Source: Pelagihabitans pacificus
GTDB taxonomy: Bacteria; Bacteroidota; Bacteroidia; Flavobacteriales; Flavobacteriaceae
DNA length: 64,000 nt
Reading direction: 5' to 3'
NCBI RefSeq assembly: GCF_009371985.2
Contig: NZ_VIKU02000005.1
Span: 124,001-188,000 of the forward strand
Shown here one piece after another: positions 44,478 through 53,945 of the stretch (position 1 is the first letter of the stretch; each line of letters starts with the position of its first letter). Under the pieces are notes generated by a model that worked only from the letters and a program-made list of their open reading frames with translations, was not told the origin of the DNA and did no database searches. The position numbers were made by a program, and so were the translations under genes.

Positions 44478-45698
44478 TTATCGTACCTTTAAGGTCACTA
44501 TCGTCAGAATCGCCAAGATGATTCCCACAATCCAGAAGCGGGTTACGATCTTGCTTTCGTGATATCCTCTTTTTTGATAGTGGTGGTGCACCGGGGCCAT
44601 CAAAAAGATGCGTTTGCCTTCCCCGAGTTTCTTCTTGGTATATTTGAAATAGCCCACTTGCAACATGACCGATATCGATTCGGCAAAGAAGATTCCACAC
44701 AACAGGGGAATCAATAATTCTTTTCTGATGATAATGGCGATCACGGCAATAACCCCCCCAATGGTCAAACTACCCGTATCACCCATGAATACTTGTGCCG
44801 GATAGGCGTTGTACCATAAAAATCCGACCAGGGCTCCAAGAAACGCCGCGATAAAGACGACCAATTCGGCCACGCTTGGGATAAACATAATGTCGAGGTA
44901 ATCGGAAAAAATGTAGTTACCGGATACCCAAGTGAAAATTCCCAGGGCAAATACGATCGTTGCCGATGTACCTGCCGCCAGGCCATCGATACCATCGGTC
45001 AAATTGGCACCGTTCGAGACAGCGGTCACGATCAAAATGACGATGGGAATAAAAATCAACCAAGCATATTTTTCGGCACCTTCTCCCGCCCAAGAAATAA
45101 AATCACCGTAATCCAACTCGTTATTTTTAAAGAAGGGTACCGTGGTGCGGGTCGACTTGATCGACTTGCCTTGCACCACCTCGACCTTAAAATCCTCCGT
45201 AATCCTTGTGGTATTTCGTTCCCTCATGGTAACATCGGAATTGAAATATAGGGTCGCCCCTACGCCAAGACCAAGCACGATCTGTCCTAGCACTTTGAAG
45301 CGACCTTTAAGGCCAGCCTTATCTTTTTTGAATATTTTGATATAGTCGTCGGTAAAACCGATCAAACCCATCCATAGGGTTGTGGTCACAAGCAATATCA
45401 CATAAACATTGTCCAACTTCGCAAATAACAGCACCGGGATAAGGGTCGCCATAATAATGATCAACCCGCCCATGGTAGGCGTTCCCGCCTTCTGTTGTTG
45501 TCCTTCCAGGCCTAAGTCACGAATGGTTTCCCCAATCTGCTTTTTTTGAAGGAAAAGGATGATTCTTTTACCATAAACCGTGGCGATCAATAAGGAAAAC
45601 AAAATGGCCATGGCCGCACGAAACGTGTAGAAGCTGAACAAGCTCGCCCCCGGCAACTGGTATTCTTTTTCCAAATAATCGAATAAGTAGTACAGCAT
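44478..45698 (-). CDS. mraY: Phospho-N-acetylmuramoyl-pentapeptide-transferase
   Basis: MraY transfers phospho-MurNAc-pentapeptide to undecaprenyl phosphate, forming lipid I in the membrane. The 406-residue protein has about ten membrane helices. Conserved loops include [33 protein letters not shown] with the catalytic Asp pair, [15 protein letters not shown] and a cytoplasmic [17 protein letters not shown]. The ATG at 45698 ([13 protein letters not shown]) is the family-typical start; an in-frame codon 15 codons upstream is less likely. Confidence 0.96.
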   Translation of the reverse strand: MLYYLFDYLEKEYQLPGASLFSFYTFRAAMAILFSLLIATVYGKRIILFLQKKQIGETIRDLGLEGQQQKAGTPTMGGLIIIMATLIPVLLFAKLDNVYVILLVTTTLWMGLIGFTDDYIKIFKKDKAGLKGRFKVLGQIVLGLGVGATLYFNSDVTMRERNTTRITEDFKVEVVQGKSIKSTRTTVPFFKNNELDYGDFISWAGEGAEKYAWLIFIPIVILIVTAVSNGANLTDGIDGLAAGTSATIVFALGIFTWVSGNYIFSDYLDIMFIPSVAELVVFIAAFLGALVGFLWYNAYPAQVFMGDTGSLTIGGVIAVIAIIIRKELLIPLLCGIFFAESISVMLQVGYFKYTKKKLGEGKRIFLMAPVHHHYQKRGYHESKIVTRFWIVGIILAILTIVTLKVR

Positions 45699-45781
45699 TT
45701 TATCGGTTTCAGATTTCAGGTCGCCTATACCTGAAATGGTCATTAGTTCTTTCTTCTCTTCCTTCTATTCCAGTTTTGACA

Positions 45782-47245
45782 CTATTTTTCAAGGGCTTCC
45801 AACAACTCTTTTACAATCTTGAAATCATCAAAATCTATCCGGGTACCCTTGGTTTCCTGATAGGTTTCGTGCCCTTTGCCCGCAACAAGTATAATATCGT
45901 GGGCTACCGCCATTTGACAGGCGGCCTTGATCGCTTGTCTGCGGTTTTCTATGGACAACACTTTTTTTTTATTCTGGGGTTCTACACCTGCCTCCATCTC
46001 TTCGATAATCGCACTGGGGGACTCGGTTCTCGGATTGTCCGAAGTGAAGATGGCCCTGTTGCTCATTTCGGACGCGATATGACCCATAACCGGACGCTTA
46101 GACCTGTCTCTATCGCCACCACACCCCACAACGGTGATGACGTTTTCATTTCCAGTTCTCAATGTGCCAATAGTTTCAAGCACATTTTTTAGCGCATCCG
46201 GTGTATGGGCATAATCGACTATCGCTGTAATTCTTTCTTTTGATACAAAATATTGAAACCTACCGTCTACATTATCAAGCTCGCTCAATAAACGGAGGGT
46301 CTCGAATTTCTCTTGCCCCAAGAGTTCAGCGGTTGCATAAATGGCAAGAATGTTATAAGCGTTAAAGTGGCCTATCAATTTAGTCCACAACTCGTGTTCA
46401 TTGATTTTCAACAACTGACCATCGAATTGGCTTTCCAGAATCTGACATCGATAATCGGCGTAGTTCTTCAAAGCATAGGTATACTTTCTGGCATGGGTAT
46501 TCTGCAACATCACCAAGCCGTTTTTATCATCGATATTGGTCAGTGCAAACGCCTTCTTCGGTAGTTCGTCGAACAGTATTTTCTTCGTGTCACGATATTC
46601 GGCGAAGGTCTTGTGGTAATCAAGATGGTCATGGGAGAGGTTGGTAAAAATCGCCCCTTCGAACACCAGGCCCTTGGTCCTTTTTTGGTGGATGCCATGG
46701 GAACTTACCTCCATAAAACAATACTCGACCCCTACTGCGTTCATGAGATGCAAATGCTCGTTGATGGTTAATGCATCAGGGGTGGTGTGTGTTGTCGGAT
46801 ACTCCTTGTTGTCGACCATGATCTTGATGGTCGAAATCAACCCCACCTTATACCCTGCTTTTTTGAACAGTTGGTACAACAAGCTGGAAATCGTGGTCTT
46901 ACCGTTGGTACCCGTTACCCCCACCAATTTTAAATTTTTCGAAGGGGTATCGTAAAAGTTCGATGCCATCACCGCTAGGGCCGTGTTGCCATCCTTCACC
47001 TCCACGTAGGTTACCTCGTTGACCAATCTTTCGGGTATCACTTCACAGATGATGGCTTTTGCACCGCTTGCAATAGCTTGGTCGATATAGCGATGCCCAT
47101 CGGTCTGGATACCTTTGATGGCAACAAAAACATCGTCCATTCCCACTTTCCTGGAATCGAAGCATATCGAATTTACCATCGTATTTGTGGTTCCCGTGAC
47201 GGCGGTGAGCCCGACCCCATATAATATGTCTTTCAACGACTTCAT
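45782..47245 (-). CDS. murE: UDP-N-acetylmuramoyl-L-alanyl-D-glutamate--2,6-diaminopimelate ligase
   Basis: MurE adds the third amino acid to the muropeptide precursor. The 487-residue protein has GVTGTNGKTTISSLLYQLF as ATP site and FTNLSHDHLDYHKTF. The DNPR motif (TSDNPRTESP) is the meso-diaminopimelate-selective signature, so the cell wall should be of the mDAP type. Its ATG overlaps the ftsI stop by four bases. An 83-base gap separates it from mraY. Confidence 0.96.
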   Translation of the reverse strand: MKSLKDILYGVGLTAVTGTTNTMVNSICFDSRKVGMDDVFVAIKGIQTDGHRYIDQAIASGAKAIICEVIPERLVNEVTYVEVKDGNTALAVMASNFYDTPSKNLKLVGVTGTNGKTTISSLLYQLFKKAGYKVGLISTIKIMVDNKEYPTTHTTPDALTINEHLHLMNAVGVEYCFMEVSSHGIHQKRTKGLVFEGAIFTNLSHDHLDYHKTFAEYRDTKKILFDELPKKAFALTNIDDKNGLVMLQNTHARKYTYALKNYADYRCQILESQFDGQLLKINEHELWTKLIGHFNAYNILAIYATAELLGQEKFETLRLLSELDNVDGRFQYFVSKERITAIVDYAHTPDALKNVLETIGTLRTGNENVITVVGCGGDRDRSKRPVMGHIASEMSNRAIFTSDNPRTESPSAIIEEMEAGVEPQNKKKVLSIENRRQAIKAACQMAVAHDIILVAGKGHETYQETKGTRIDFDDFKIVKELLEALEK

Positions 47246-49248
47246 GATAGCTCTAGGACTATTTTTTCGACCTTGTTGATATCGGTTCCTTGTGAAATGG
47301 ATTGCTTTTTTACCTTTCCATTACCCCTCACCTCGACTTGCAACCCCAAATTTTCCAAGATGGAGACAGCGTCCATACCGCTCATCCCCTTCACATTGGG
47401 TACCTTATTATACTTTTTCTGTGCCTCGGCATAGTATTTTTGAAAGTTGCCATCGAGCTTGGTATCTACCTGCTCCGGTATTTCCACCTCATCGATCAAT
47501 GGGGAATTGGCATATATCTTCTGTGCTACCGATTTGAAAACCGGTCCGGAAACATCGGCCCCATAGTACCCCACACTCTTATCGGGCTCATGAATGACCA
47601 CGATGCAGGAATACTTTGGATTTTCGGCGGGAAAGTAACCGGCGAAGGTAGAAATGTATTTGAGCTTGTCCGGATCCTTCGATACGTAATCCTTCTGGGC
47701 CGTACCCGTTTTTCCCGCCATGGAAAAGTTAGGGGAGTATAGCCGATGACCTGTTCCATGTTTTTTCTCGACGACATTTTTCATCAGGCCCTTAACCTGG
47801 GCAGCGGTTTCCTTGGAACAGATAGAAGCTTCGATTACTTCTTTCTCGAACCCTAAAATGGTGCGGTCCCATTCCCGTACCTCTTTGATCAGCCTAGGCT
47901 TGACCATTTCACCATCGTTGGCAATGGCATTATAGAAGGTCAATACCTGGAGCGGGGTCATCGCCACCTCATAACCATAGGCCATTTGTGCCAACGACAG
48001 TCCCGACCAGCCTTTGTCACCAGGATATCGAAGTATGGGTTTCCCTTCCCCTTTAATGGGCAATCCTAACTCATTGTGAATGTTCATTGACATCAAGCGG
48101 TTTACATATTTTTCGGGGGCATGCTTGTAACCATTGTGGATCATTTTAGCAAAAGCGGTATTCGAAGAAACTTCGAAGGCTTTTGCAATCGAAATTTTTC
48201 CATATCCCCCGTGCTTGGAATCCCTGACCCTGTGATTATAAATTCGCCAGGATCCTTTTTCGGTATCAACGACACTACTCGTATCGATAACCTTATCTTC
48301 CAGAGCAGCCACCAAGTTCATCAGCTTAAAGGTTGATCCCGGTTCGTGCGACTCGCCGATAGCGTAATTAAGCCGTTCGTAATACTTGCCTTCGGCAGTT
48401 CTTCCCAAATTTGAAATGGCCTTCACCTCCCCCGTTTTCGTTTCCATGACAATTACGGTCCCATGATCGGCCTGATAATGTTCCAATTGTTTTAAGAGCG
48501 CATGGTGCGCGATATCCTGAATGTTGATGTCGATGGTTGAAATGACATCGTAACCATCTTTTGGCTCCACTATGTTGTCCTGGCCGATGGGTTTCCATTG
48601 TCCCTTGGCGATTTTTTGCTTTAACCTTTTGCCCTCGGTTCCCCTTAGGAATTCCCCAAAGGCCCCTTCAAGACCTACACGGGTGTAGTAGCCGTTTTCA
48701 TCGACCCGCTCATACCCCACACTTCGTTCCGCAATCTTGCCCAAGGGATGTTCACGAACCGTTTTTTGTTCGACGATCAATCCGCCTTTGTACGGACCCA
48801 TTCGGAATAATGGAAATTCCTTTGCCGCCATATACTCGGAATAATCAAGATTACGGGCAATCAGCGCATATCGATTCTTGTTCTCCCTGGCTTTTCTTAA
48901 TAGTTGTTGGTAATGGGAAGACGATTTGCCCAATAGCTTGGCAAGCGCATCGGAAAGGGGTACCACGTTTTCCTTAAAATCTTCCGCATCAACCGTCAAC
49001 GCATCAAAACGGACCGTATAACGCGAGACCGAGGTAGCCAACAAACTACCATCATCGGAGTAGAGATTACCACGATTCGGTGCTATGGTGAACATTTTGG
49101 TAGTACGCTCTTGGGCCAAGTCGCGATATTTCTCACCATCGACCAACTGTATGCTTACCAACTTTACCATAACGGCAATGGCAAATAGAAACAGGCCTGC
49201 TGTTACTACGTATAAACGAGTGAGTATGTGCTTGTCCTTAACGGCCAC
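47242..49248 (-). CDS. ftsI: Penicillin-binding protein FtsI/PBP3-like transpeptidase with C-terminal PASTA domain
   Basis: This 668-residue class B PBP cross-links septal peptidoglycan. After one N-terminal membrane helix (about 10-30) comes the dimerisation region with APNRGNLYSDDGSLLATS. The transpeptidase domain has SxxK at Ser305-Thr-Phe-Lys308, SxN at Ser361-Ser-Asn363 and KTGTAQ near 515. A single PASTA domain ends the protein (VPNVKGMSGMDAVSILENLG). The start codon is GTG, directly after the ftsL stop. It pairs with FtsW encoded three genes downstream. Confidence 0.95.
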   Translation of the reverse strand: MAVKDKHILTRLYVVTAGLFLFAIAVMVKLVSIQLVDGEKYRDLAQERTTKMFTIAPNRGNLYSDDGSLLATSVSRYTVRFDALTVDAEDFKENVVPLSDALAKLLGKSSSHYQQLLRKARENKNRYALIARNLDYSEYMAAKEFPLFRMGPYKGGLIVEQKTVREHPLGKIAERSVGYERVDENGYYTRVGLEGAFGEFLRGTEGKRLKQKIAKGQWKPIGQDNIVEPKDGYDVISTIDINIQDIAHHALLKQLEHYQADHGTVIVMETKTGEVKAISNLGRTAEGKYYERLNYAIGESHEPGSTFKLMNLVAALEDKVIDTSSVVDTEKGSWRIYNHRVRDSKHGGYGKISIAKAFEVSSNTAFAKMIHNGYKHAPEKYVNRLMSMNIHNELGLPIKGEGKPILRYPGDKGWSGLSLAQMAYGYEVAMTPLQVLTFYNAIANDGEMVKPRLIKEVREWDRTILGFEKEVIEASICSKETAAQVKGLMKNVVEKKHGTGHRLYSPNFSMAGKTGTAQKDYVSKDPDKLKYISTFAGYFPAENPKYSCIVVIHEPDKSVGYYGADVSGPVFKSVAQKIYANSPLIDEVEIPEQVDTKLDGNFQKYYAEAQKKYNKVPNVKGMSGMDAVSILENLGLQVEVRGNGKVKKQSISQGTDINKVEKIVLELS

Positions 49249-49575
49249 TTATTCGTCTCCTTTGATTGATTTTACCCTAATTTTTCTTGGCGGCACTTCT
49301 GACGGGTACAACTCTTTTTCGGCAACAGTCGTCGTGATAGTCGATTCCAATTTTAGTCGCTGCACATCTTTGTGCACATCCACAAACTGACTACGTAATT
49401 CTTTCACCTCTTCGTTCAGGGCCGCAATTTGATGCACTTTCCTGTCGGCACTATGACTACTTCCGATCATGACCGTCGCCAGGAACGAAACAAAAATGAT
49501 GAACAGCCAGTTCTTCGGGGCATCGCCACTTACCAGAAACTTTCCTTTTAAAATGTCTAGAATTCCGTTTTTCAC
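49249..49575 (-). CDS. ftsL: FtsL-like cell division protein
   Basis: This 108-residue bitopic protein has a cytoplasmic N-terminus, one transmembrane helix (WLFIIFVSFLATVMIG, about 23-38) and a heptad-like coiled coil (IAALNEEVKELRSQFVDVHK), the standard FtsL architecture. FtsL is poorly conserved, so the name rests on topology and on its place between rsmH and ftsI. Its stop is immediately followed by the GTG start of ftsI. Confidence 0.85.
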   Translation of the reverse strand: MKNGILDILKGKFLVSGDAPKNWLFIIFVSFLATVMIGSSHSADRKVHQIAALNEEVKELRSQFVDVHKDVQRLKLESTITTTVAEKELYPSEVPPRKIRVKSIKGDE

Positions 49576-49653
49576 TTTTGTTTTATTTAATTTTCCTCTC
49601 CCCCTTTTGATTTCAAACAGGATTGCTTAAGACTGAAAACAATTCCTGTCATT

Positions 49654-50547
49654 TCATATTCTTTCGGCGATTCTCAACTTGGCACTTCGGGCCCTGTTGT
49701 TCGCCGCTATCTCTTCTTTGGTCGGCACTACCAAGGGGCCGACTTTTTTAAAGGGCACCTTGACGTTTCCATAAAAATCCTGCTCGGCCTCCCCTTCGAA
49801 TTTTCCAGATCTGATAAATCGTTTCACCAAACGATCTTCAAGGGAATGGTAGCTGATCATACTGATCCTGCCACCAACCTCCATCAAATCCGGTATCTGG
49901 AGTAAAAACTCCTTGATCGCGGCTATTTCCTGATTTACTTCGATACGAATGGCCTGATATACCTGGGCCAAAATCTTATGCTCTTTGGCACCGGGCAAGA
50001 AACGCTTCAAAACGGCCTTTAACTCGGCCGTGGTCTTGATAGGCGCCTTGACCCTTACTTCTTCGATCGTTTTTGCCATCGCATTGGCGTTTCGTAGCTC
50101 ACCATATTCAAACAACACCCTTCTCAGGTCGTCATAGGAATATTCATTGACCACTTCGTAGGCCGAAATCGGATTCCGTTGGTTCATTCGCATATCGAGA
50201 TCCGCATCGAAACGGGTTGAAAAGCCCCGCTCGGCTTGATCAAACTGATGCGAGGATACTCCAAAATCTGCTAGTATACCATCTACCTTTCGAATGCCAT
50301 AGAACTTTAAGAACTGTTTGATGTAGCGGTAGTTTTCATTGATCAATGTAAACCGGTCATCGTCAATGGCATTTTCCAAGGCATCTTCGTCTTGATCGAA
50401 TGCAAACAACTTTCCGCCGTCTCCCAGCCGTTTTAATATTTCGTTGGAATGCCCTCCGCCACCGAAGGTGACATCTACATATATTCCATCTTTTTTAATG
50501 TTGAGTCCGTCGACGGACTCTTTCAGCAAAACCGGATTATGATACAT
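49654..50547 (-). CDS. rsmH: 16S rRNA (cytosine(1402)-N(4))-methyltransferase
   Basis: RsmH (MraW) methylates C1402 in the ribosomal P site with SAM. The 297-residue protein starts MYHNPVLLKESVDGL, with the SAM motif YVDVTFGGGGHSNEIL, and has DGILADFGVSSHQFD, GFSTRFDADLDMRMN and ISYHSLEDRLVKRF, all typical. The ATG at 50547 overlaps the mraZ stop by 11 bases and follows a GGAAGG ribosome-binding site; a GTG five codons earlier is the alternative. Confidence 0.95.
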   Translation of the reverse strand: MYHNPVLLKESVDGLNIKKDGIYVDVTFGGGGHSNEILKRLGDGGKLFAFDQDEDALENAIDDDRFTLINENYRYIKQFLKFYGIRKVDGILADFGVSSHQFDQAERGFSTRFDADLDMRMNQRNPISAYEVVNEYSYDDLRRVLFEYGELRNANAMAKTIEEVRVKAPIKTTAELKAVLKRFLPGAKEHKILAQVYQAIRIEVNQEIAAIKEFLLQIPDLMEVGGRISMISYHSLEDRLVKRFIRSGKFEGEAEQDFYGNVKVPFKKVGPLVVPTKEEIAANNRARSAKLRIAERI

Positions 50548-51010
50548 CGTCGTTCGTATCACCTTCCGTTCCCATCACCTCTTCGGTCAAAGCTTCAAAA
50601 TCGACGGCCGTCTCATCCAACACTTTTTCATAGCTTTCCTTATCCCATACCTCTACCATATTAATGGCACTACTAAGCACTACCTCTTTTTTAATGTGGG
50701 CCACCTCGATCAGATTTTTTGGAATCAACAAACGCCCGGTACTATCGATTTCGACCATTTTCACACCTGCGGTAAACCGTCTGATAAAGTCACTGTTCTT
50801 TTTAAGGAAACGGTTTTTCTGGTTCATCTTTTCCATCATGGCATTATATACTTGCATGGGATAGAGTTCCAAACAAGGCCTGAAAACCGCCCTTTTTAAG
50901 ACAAAACCATCATTTAACAAGGGAGACATCTGATTCTTTAGCGCAACAGGCAGCATTATCCTACCTTTGGCATCAGCTTTACAATCATATGACCCAATGA
51001 AGTTTATCAC
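50537..51010 (-). CDS. mraZ: Transcriptional regulator MraZ
   Basis: MraZ is a DNA-binding protein with two AbrB-like (SpoVT) domains. The 157-residue protein has FIGSYDCKADAKGRIMLPVA and VEIDSTGRLLIPKNLIEVA, each carrying the conserved DxxGR element. It is the first gene of the division/cell-wall cluster. MraZ binds direct repeats upstream of its own gene and controls the cluster; three such repeats lie at 51058-51084. Confidence 0.95.
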   Translation of the reverse strand: MINFIGSYDCKADAKGRIMLPVALKNQMSPLLNDGFVLKRAVFRPCLELYPMQVYNAMMEKMNQKNRFLKKNSDFIRRFTAGVKMVEIDSTGRLLIPKNLIEVAHIKKEVVLSSAINMVEVWDKESYEKVLDETAVDFEALTEEVMGTEGDTNDDVS

Positions 51011-51057
51011 CTTAAATGGTTGGTTTTTGGTTTAATAACTCAAAACTACAAATTTTA

Positions 51058-51084
51058 TTACCACATTTTACCACAAATTACCAC
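51058..51084 (-). promoter_or_regulatory. Three MraZ-box-like direct repeats with 10-bp period
   Basis: On the minus strand GTGGTAA occurs three times at exact 10-bp spacing (forward TTACCAC at 51058, 51068 and 51078), 48-74 bases before the mraZ start. Known MraZ sites are short G-rich repeats with a 10-bp period just upstream of mraZ. The repeats overlap a TTTG...TAAAATTTG promoter-like stretch, so binding would be expected to affect initiation. Confidence 0.7.
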
Positions 51085-51201
51085 TTTGTTGATAATTTTT
51101 GTGGCATTACTGTGTATTTTGGCAGCCAAAGAGGGAAAAAACGATGTCTCTTTTGTAAAGAAGGATACGTCCCGATTTGTTACTATTCTGTGTTAAATAC
51201 C

Positions 51202-51209
51202 TATATTTG
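51202..51209 (+). promoter_or_regulatory. -7 promoter element for the alpha/beta hydrolase gene
   Basis: TATATTTG matches TAnnTTTG exactly, with a TTTG at 51176-51179 (22-base spacer) as -33. The start codon follows 26 bases later. It is divergent from the mraZ promoter. Confidence 0.7.
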
Positions 51210-51235
51210 CCGATAAAGCCAACGCAGTTCCCTGA

Positions 51236-52000
51236 ATGGAAGACAAACTAATCACCGAAGGAAAATACCGGTATATCGAAATAGGGGAAGGTGCCCCTAT
51301 TATCATACTACATGGACTCATGGGCGGTTTGAGTAACTTCCATGGGGTTACCGAGTACTTCCCCCCGAAAGGTTATAAAGTATTGATTCCCGAATTACCG
51401 ATCTACGACATGCCGGTCATGAAGACCAACGTAAAGCAATTCGCCAAATTCCTGGAAAAATTCATCGAGTTCAAAGGACTGAAAGATGTGATACTTTTGG
51501 GCAATTCCCTTGGGGGTCATATTGGGCTATTGCATACCAAAATGTATCCTGAAATGGTCAAGGCCTTGGTGATTACAGGAAGTTCGGGATTATATGAAAG
51601 CGCCATGGGGGATGGATACCCCAGACGTGGCGATTACGATTTTATCAAAAAGAAAGCCCAGGATGTATTCTACGATCCCGCAGTGGCTACCAAGGAAATC
51701 GTGGACGAGGTTTTTGAAACCGTGAACGACCGTAACAAGGTCATCCGTACCCTGGCCATTGCAAAAAGTGCCATTCGCCACAACATGGCAAAAGACTTGC
51801 CAAAGATGAAAACCCCGACCTGTATCATATGGGGTAAAAATGATGGGGTTACCCCTCCGGATGTTGCGGAGCTTTTCCACGAATTATTGCCCGATTCCGA
51901 TTTGTTCTGGGTCGATAAATGTGGCCATGCCCCCATGATGGAGCACCCCCAAGAGTTTAATAGAATTTTGGATGCCTGGTTGGAAAAGAGGGGCTTTTGA
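51236..52000 (+). CDS. Alpha/beta-fold hydrolase
   Basis: The 254-residue protein has the oxyanion region IILHGLMGGLSNF, the nucleophile elbow LLGNSLGGHIGLL (catalytic Ser), an acid in IIWGKNDGVTPPD and the catalytic His in DKCGHAPMMEHP. This is the esterase/epoxide-hydrolase-like family. The substrate is unknown. A gene of this kind is commonly divergent to mraZ in Flavobacteriaceae (from memory). It is followed after 76 bases by engB. Confidence 0.9.
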   Translation: MEDKLITEGKYRYIEIGEGAPIIILHGLMGGLSNFHGVTEYFPPKGYKVLIPELPIYDMPVMKTNVKQFAKFLEKFIEFKGLKDVILLGNSLGGHIGLLHTKMYPEMVKALVITGSSGLYESAMGDGYPRRGDYDFIKKKAQDVFYDPAVATKEIVDEVFETVNDRNKVIRTLAIAKSAIRHNMAKDLPKMKTPTCIIWGKNDGVTPPDVAELFHELLPDSDLFWVDKCGHAPMMEHPQEFNRILDAWLEKRGF

Positions 52001-52076
52001 TCCAAGATCAAAATTTTAGTTTCAGGCTTCCAATTTCCGCCTTTCCAAAACTAGATACCCCGAAAAACAATGAATC

Positions 52077-52694
52077 GTGAAAATCAAGTCCGCCGACTTC
52101 ATCATGAGCAATTCCGATGTGGCAAAATGCCCTAAGGAGCCCTTGCCCGAATATGCTTTCATCGGGCGATCCAACGTAGGGAAATCTTCCTTGATCAACA
52201 TGTTGACCAATCGTAAAAGTCTGGCCAAAACCTCGGGAAGACCTGGAAAAACACAGCTTATCAATCATTTCAAGATCAATGGCAACTGGTTTTTGGTCGA
52301 TTTGCCGGGCTATGGCTATGCGAGGGTCTCAAAAAAAAGCAAAAAGACATTTCAGAAATACATAACCAACTACTTTGAGCAACGAAGGCAATTGGTTTGT
52401 TCCTTCGTTCTGGTTGACATTCGTCACAAGCCTCAAAAAATAGATATGGATTTTATGGAATGGCTAGGCGAAAACGGCATACCTTTCTGTATTGTCTTCA
52501 CCAAAGCCGACAAATTAAAACCGGTCATGATCGAAAACAATGTGAGCGCGTATCTGGAGGAACTATTGGAAGGTGCTTGGGAAGAAGCCCCAAAATACTT
52601 TATCACCTCTTCATCGAAGGGAATCGGACGGGAAGAACTACTTCGTTTTATCGACGAAATCAATTCTGGCTTCTTCGAGGAAAACGCTAAATAG
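52077..52694 (+). CDS. engB: Ribosome biogenesis GTP-binding protein EngB/YsxC/YihA
   Basis: This 205-residue small GTPase is needed for late large-subunit assembly. G1 is GRSNVGKSS (Gly30-Ser37 region), G3 is DLPGYGYARVSKK, G4 is FTKADK and G5 is TSSSKG. FVLVDIRHKPQKID is also typical. The start is a GTG at 52077 (GTG AAA ATC AAG). It is transcribed with the upstream hydrolase. Confidence 0.94.
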   Translation: MKIKSADFIMSNSDVAKCPKEPLPEYAFIGRSNVGKSSLINMLTNRKSLAKTSGRPGKTQLINHFKINGNWFLVDLPGYGYARVSKKSKKTFQKYITNYFEQRRQLVCSFVLVDIRHKPQKIDMDFMEWLGENGIPFCIVFTKADKLKPVMIENNVSAYLEELLEGAWEEAPKYFITSSSKGIGREELLRFIDEINSGFFEENAK

Positions 52695-52742
52695 GATAAA
52701 AAAACTTCAAGTTTCTACTTTCGGGATTTGCTGCCAGGAATT

Positions 52743-53123
52743 TCACCCTGCGGTACGTTCATTAATCAAAACGATGAGTTCCTCTACCTTTTTTAGGGCG
52801 TTCAACTCCTCGGTTCTTATCAGAATATCCAATCCATGACTACTTTCAACCAACACGATCGGAAAAGTAAACTTATATCCGAACTTTGATTTATAGGCCT
52901 TTGAAAATTCATCACGATGCAGAAACGCCATCTGCAAATCGGAATGCCGTCTAAATTGTCGCCACCCCCTATTCTCCGCAAAGGTACCGTAGGTAATGTT
53001 GCATAGACTACATTCATAGGTGCTCGGGCTAAAAATTTTGTGGGCACTATCGACTACCCTATTCCGAAAACCAGCATCGGAATTATAGACGAAGATGAGT
53101 TTTTGAGCTGTGTTCGATTCCAT
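52743..53123 (-). CDS. Conserved protein of unknown function with a CxxC motif
   Basis: The 126-residue protein begins MESNTAQKLIFVYNSDAGFR and contains a conserved ECSLCNITYG, where the two Cys could bind metal or form a disulfide. The rest is alpha/beta (FTFPIVLVESSHGLDILIRT). Similar proteins in Flavobacteriaceae are sometimes labelled GTPase, but no GTP-binding motif is visible. The ATG at 53123 is chosen because upstream residues look non-conserved. It is divergent to the metallo-beta-lactamase gene with 51 bases between starts. Confidence 0.7.
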   Translation of the reverse strand: MESNTAQKLIFVYNSDAGFRNRVVDSAHKIFSPSTYECSLCNITYGTFAENRGWRQFRRHSDLQMAFLHRDEFSKAYKSKFGYKFTFPIVLVESSHGLDILIRTEELNALKKVEELIVLINERTAG

Positions 53124-53174
53124 ATTTGAAAGGTAATAGTTTATCTTTATAAAGCATAAAATCACTTGGGTTCC

Positions 53175-53915
53175 ATGAATTTCAAAACGACCACTCTCTT
53201 TATTCTTGTCGTCTTATCCCAAACATTTTGCATGTCCCAAGAAAAAGTAGTGGCCTATAGTTCGGACAACCTGAAGGTCATAGCCCTTTCGGAAAATAGC
53301 TATGTGCATATTTCGTTCTTGAAAACCAAGGAGTATGGAAAAGTGGCTTGTAACGGCCTTGTTTATCTAAACGATAAACAGGCTTTAGTTATCGACACCC
53401 CTGTCGACCAAACCAGCTCATTGGAATTAATCCAATGGATTACCGAACAACGGGACCATCGATTGCACGCCGTGGTCGCCAATCATTTTCATCGGGATTG
53501 TCTCGGGGGGCTAAAGGCATTTCACCAAAAAAACATTACCTCCTATGCCAATAACGCGACCCTATCTTTGGCGAAGGAACGAGGGAGTACGGTTCCACAG
53601 AATGGTTTTGACAACGAATTACGTCTTGAAATTGGTAAGACCACTGTAATCAACCGATTTTTGGGACCTGCCCATACTTCGGACAATATTATAACCTACC
53701 TACCGGAAGAGGAGTTACTCTACGGTGGATGCATGGTGAAATCAATGAATGCGAGCAAGGGTAATCTGGCCGATGCCAATGTCGAGCAATGGGGTACCAC
53801 CATCGAGAAAATAAGGAATTCCTATCCAGATCTCAAAATCGTTGTTCCCGGACACGGGCCCTCCGGTGGCATGGAGTTGTTGGATTATACGGAAAAACTG
53901 TTCGAAAGAGAGTAA
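53175..53915 (+). CDS. bla: Subclass B1 metallo-beta-lactamase
   Basis: The 246-residue protein has a signal peptide (cleavage near CMSQ) and a complete B1 zinc set: His104, His106 and Asp108 in NHFHRDCLGG, His167 in GPAHTSDN, Cys186 in YGGCMVKS and His227 in VPGHGPSGG. Cys186 at the zinc-2 site is what marks B1 enzymes and separates it from B2/B3 and from general MBL-fold hydrolases. It should hydrolyse beta-lactams, probably carbapenems, in the periplasm. It is chromosomal, with no mobile element nearby. The ATG at 53175 is preferred to a TTG three codons upstream. Confidence 0.9.
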   Translation: MNFKTTTLFILVVLSQTFCMSQEKVVAYSSDNLKVIALSENSYVHISFLKTKEYGKVACNGLVYLNDKQALVIDTPVDQTSSLELIQWITEQRDHRLHAVVANHFHRDCLGGLKAFHQKNITSYANNATLSLAKERGSTVPQNGFDNELRLEIGKTTVINRFLGPAHTSDNIITYLPEEELLYGGCMVKSMNASKGNLADANVEQWGTTIEKIRNSYPDLKIVVPGHGPSGGMELLDYTEKLFERE

Positions 53916-53945
53916 GTCGGATTGCCTTAGTTTAATTGAAAACAG

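Noticed and set aside
35396-51010. Search for murF and ddl inside the division/cell-wall cluster
   Set aside because: No frame matches either; their absence from the cluster is usual in Bacteroidota, so it is not reported as an anomaly.
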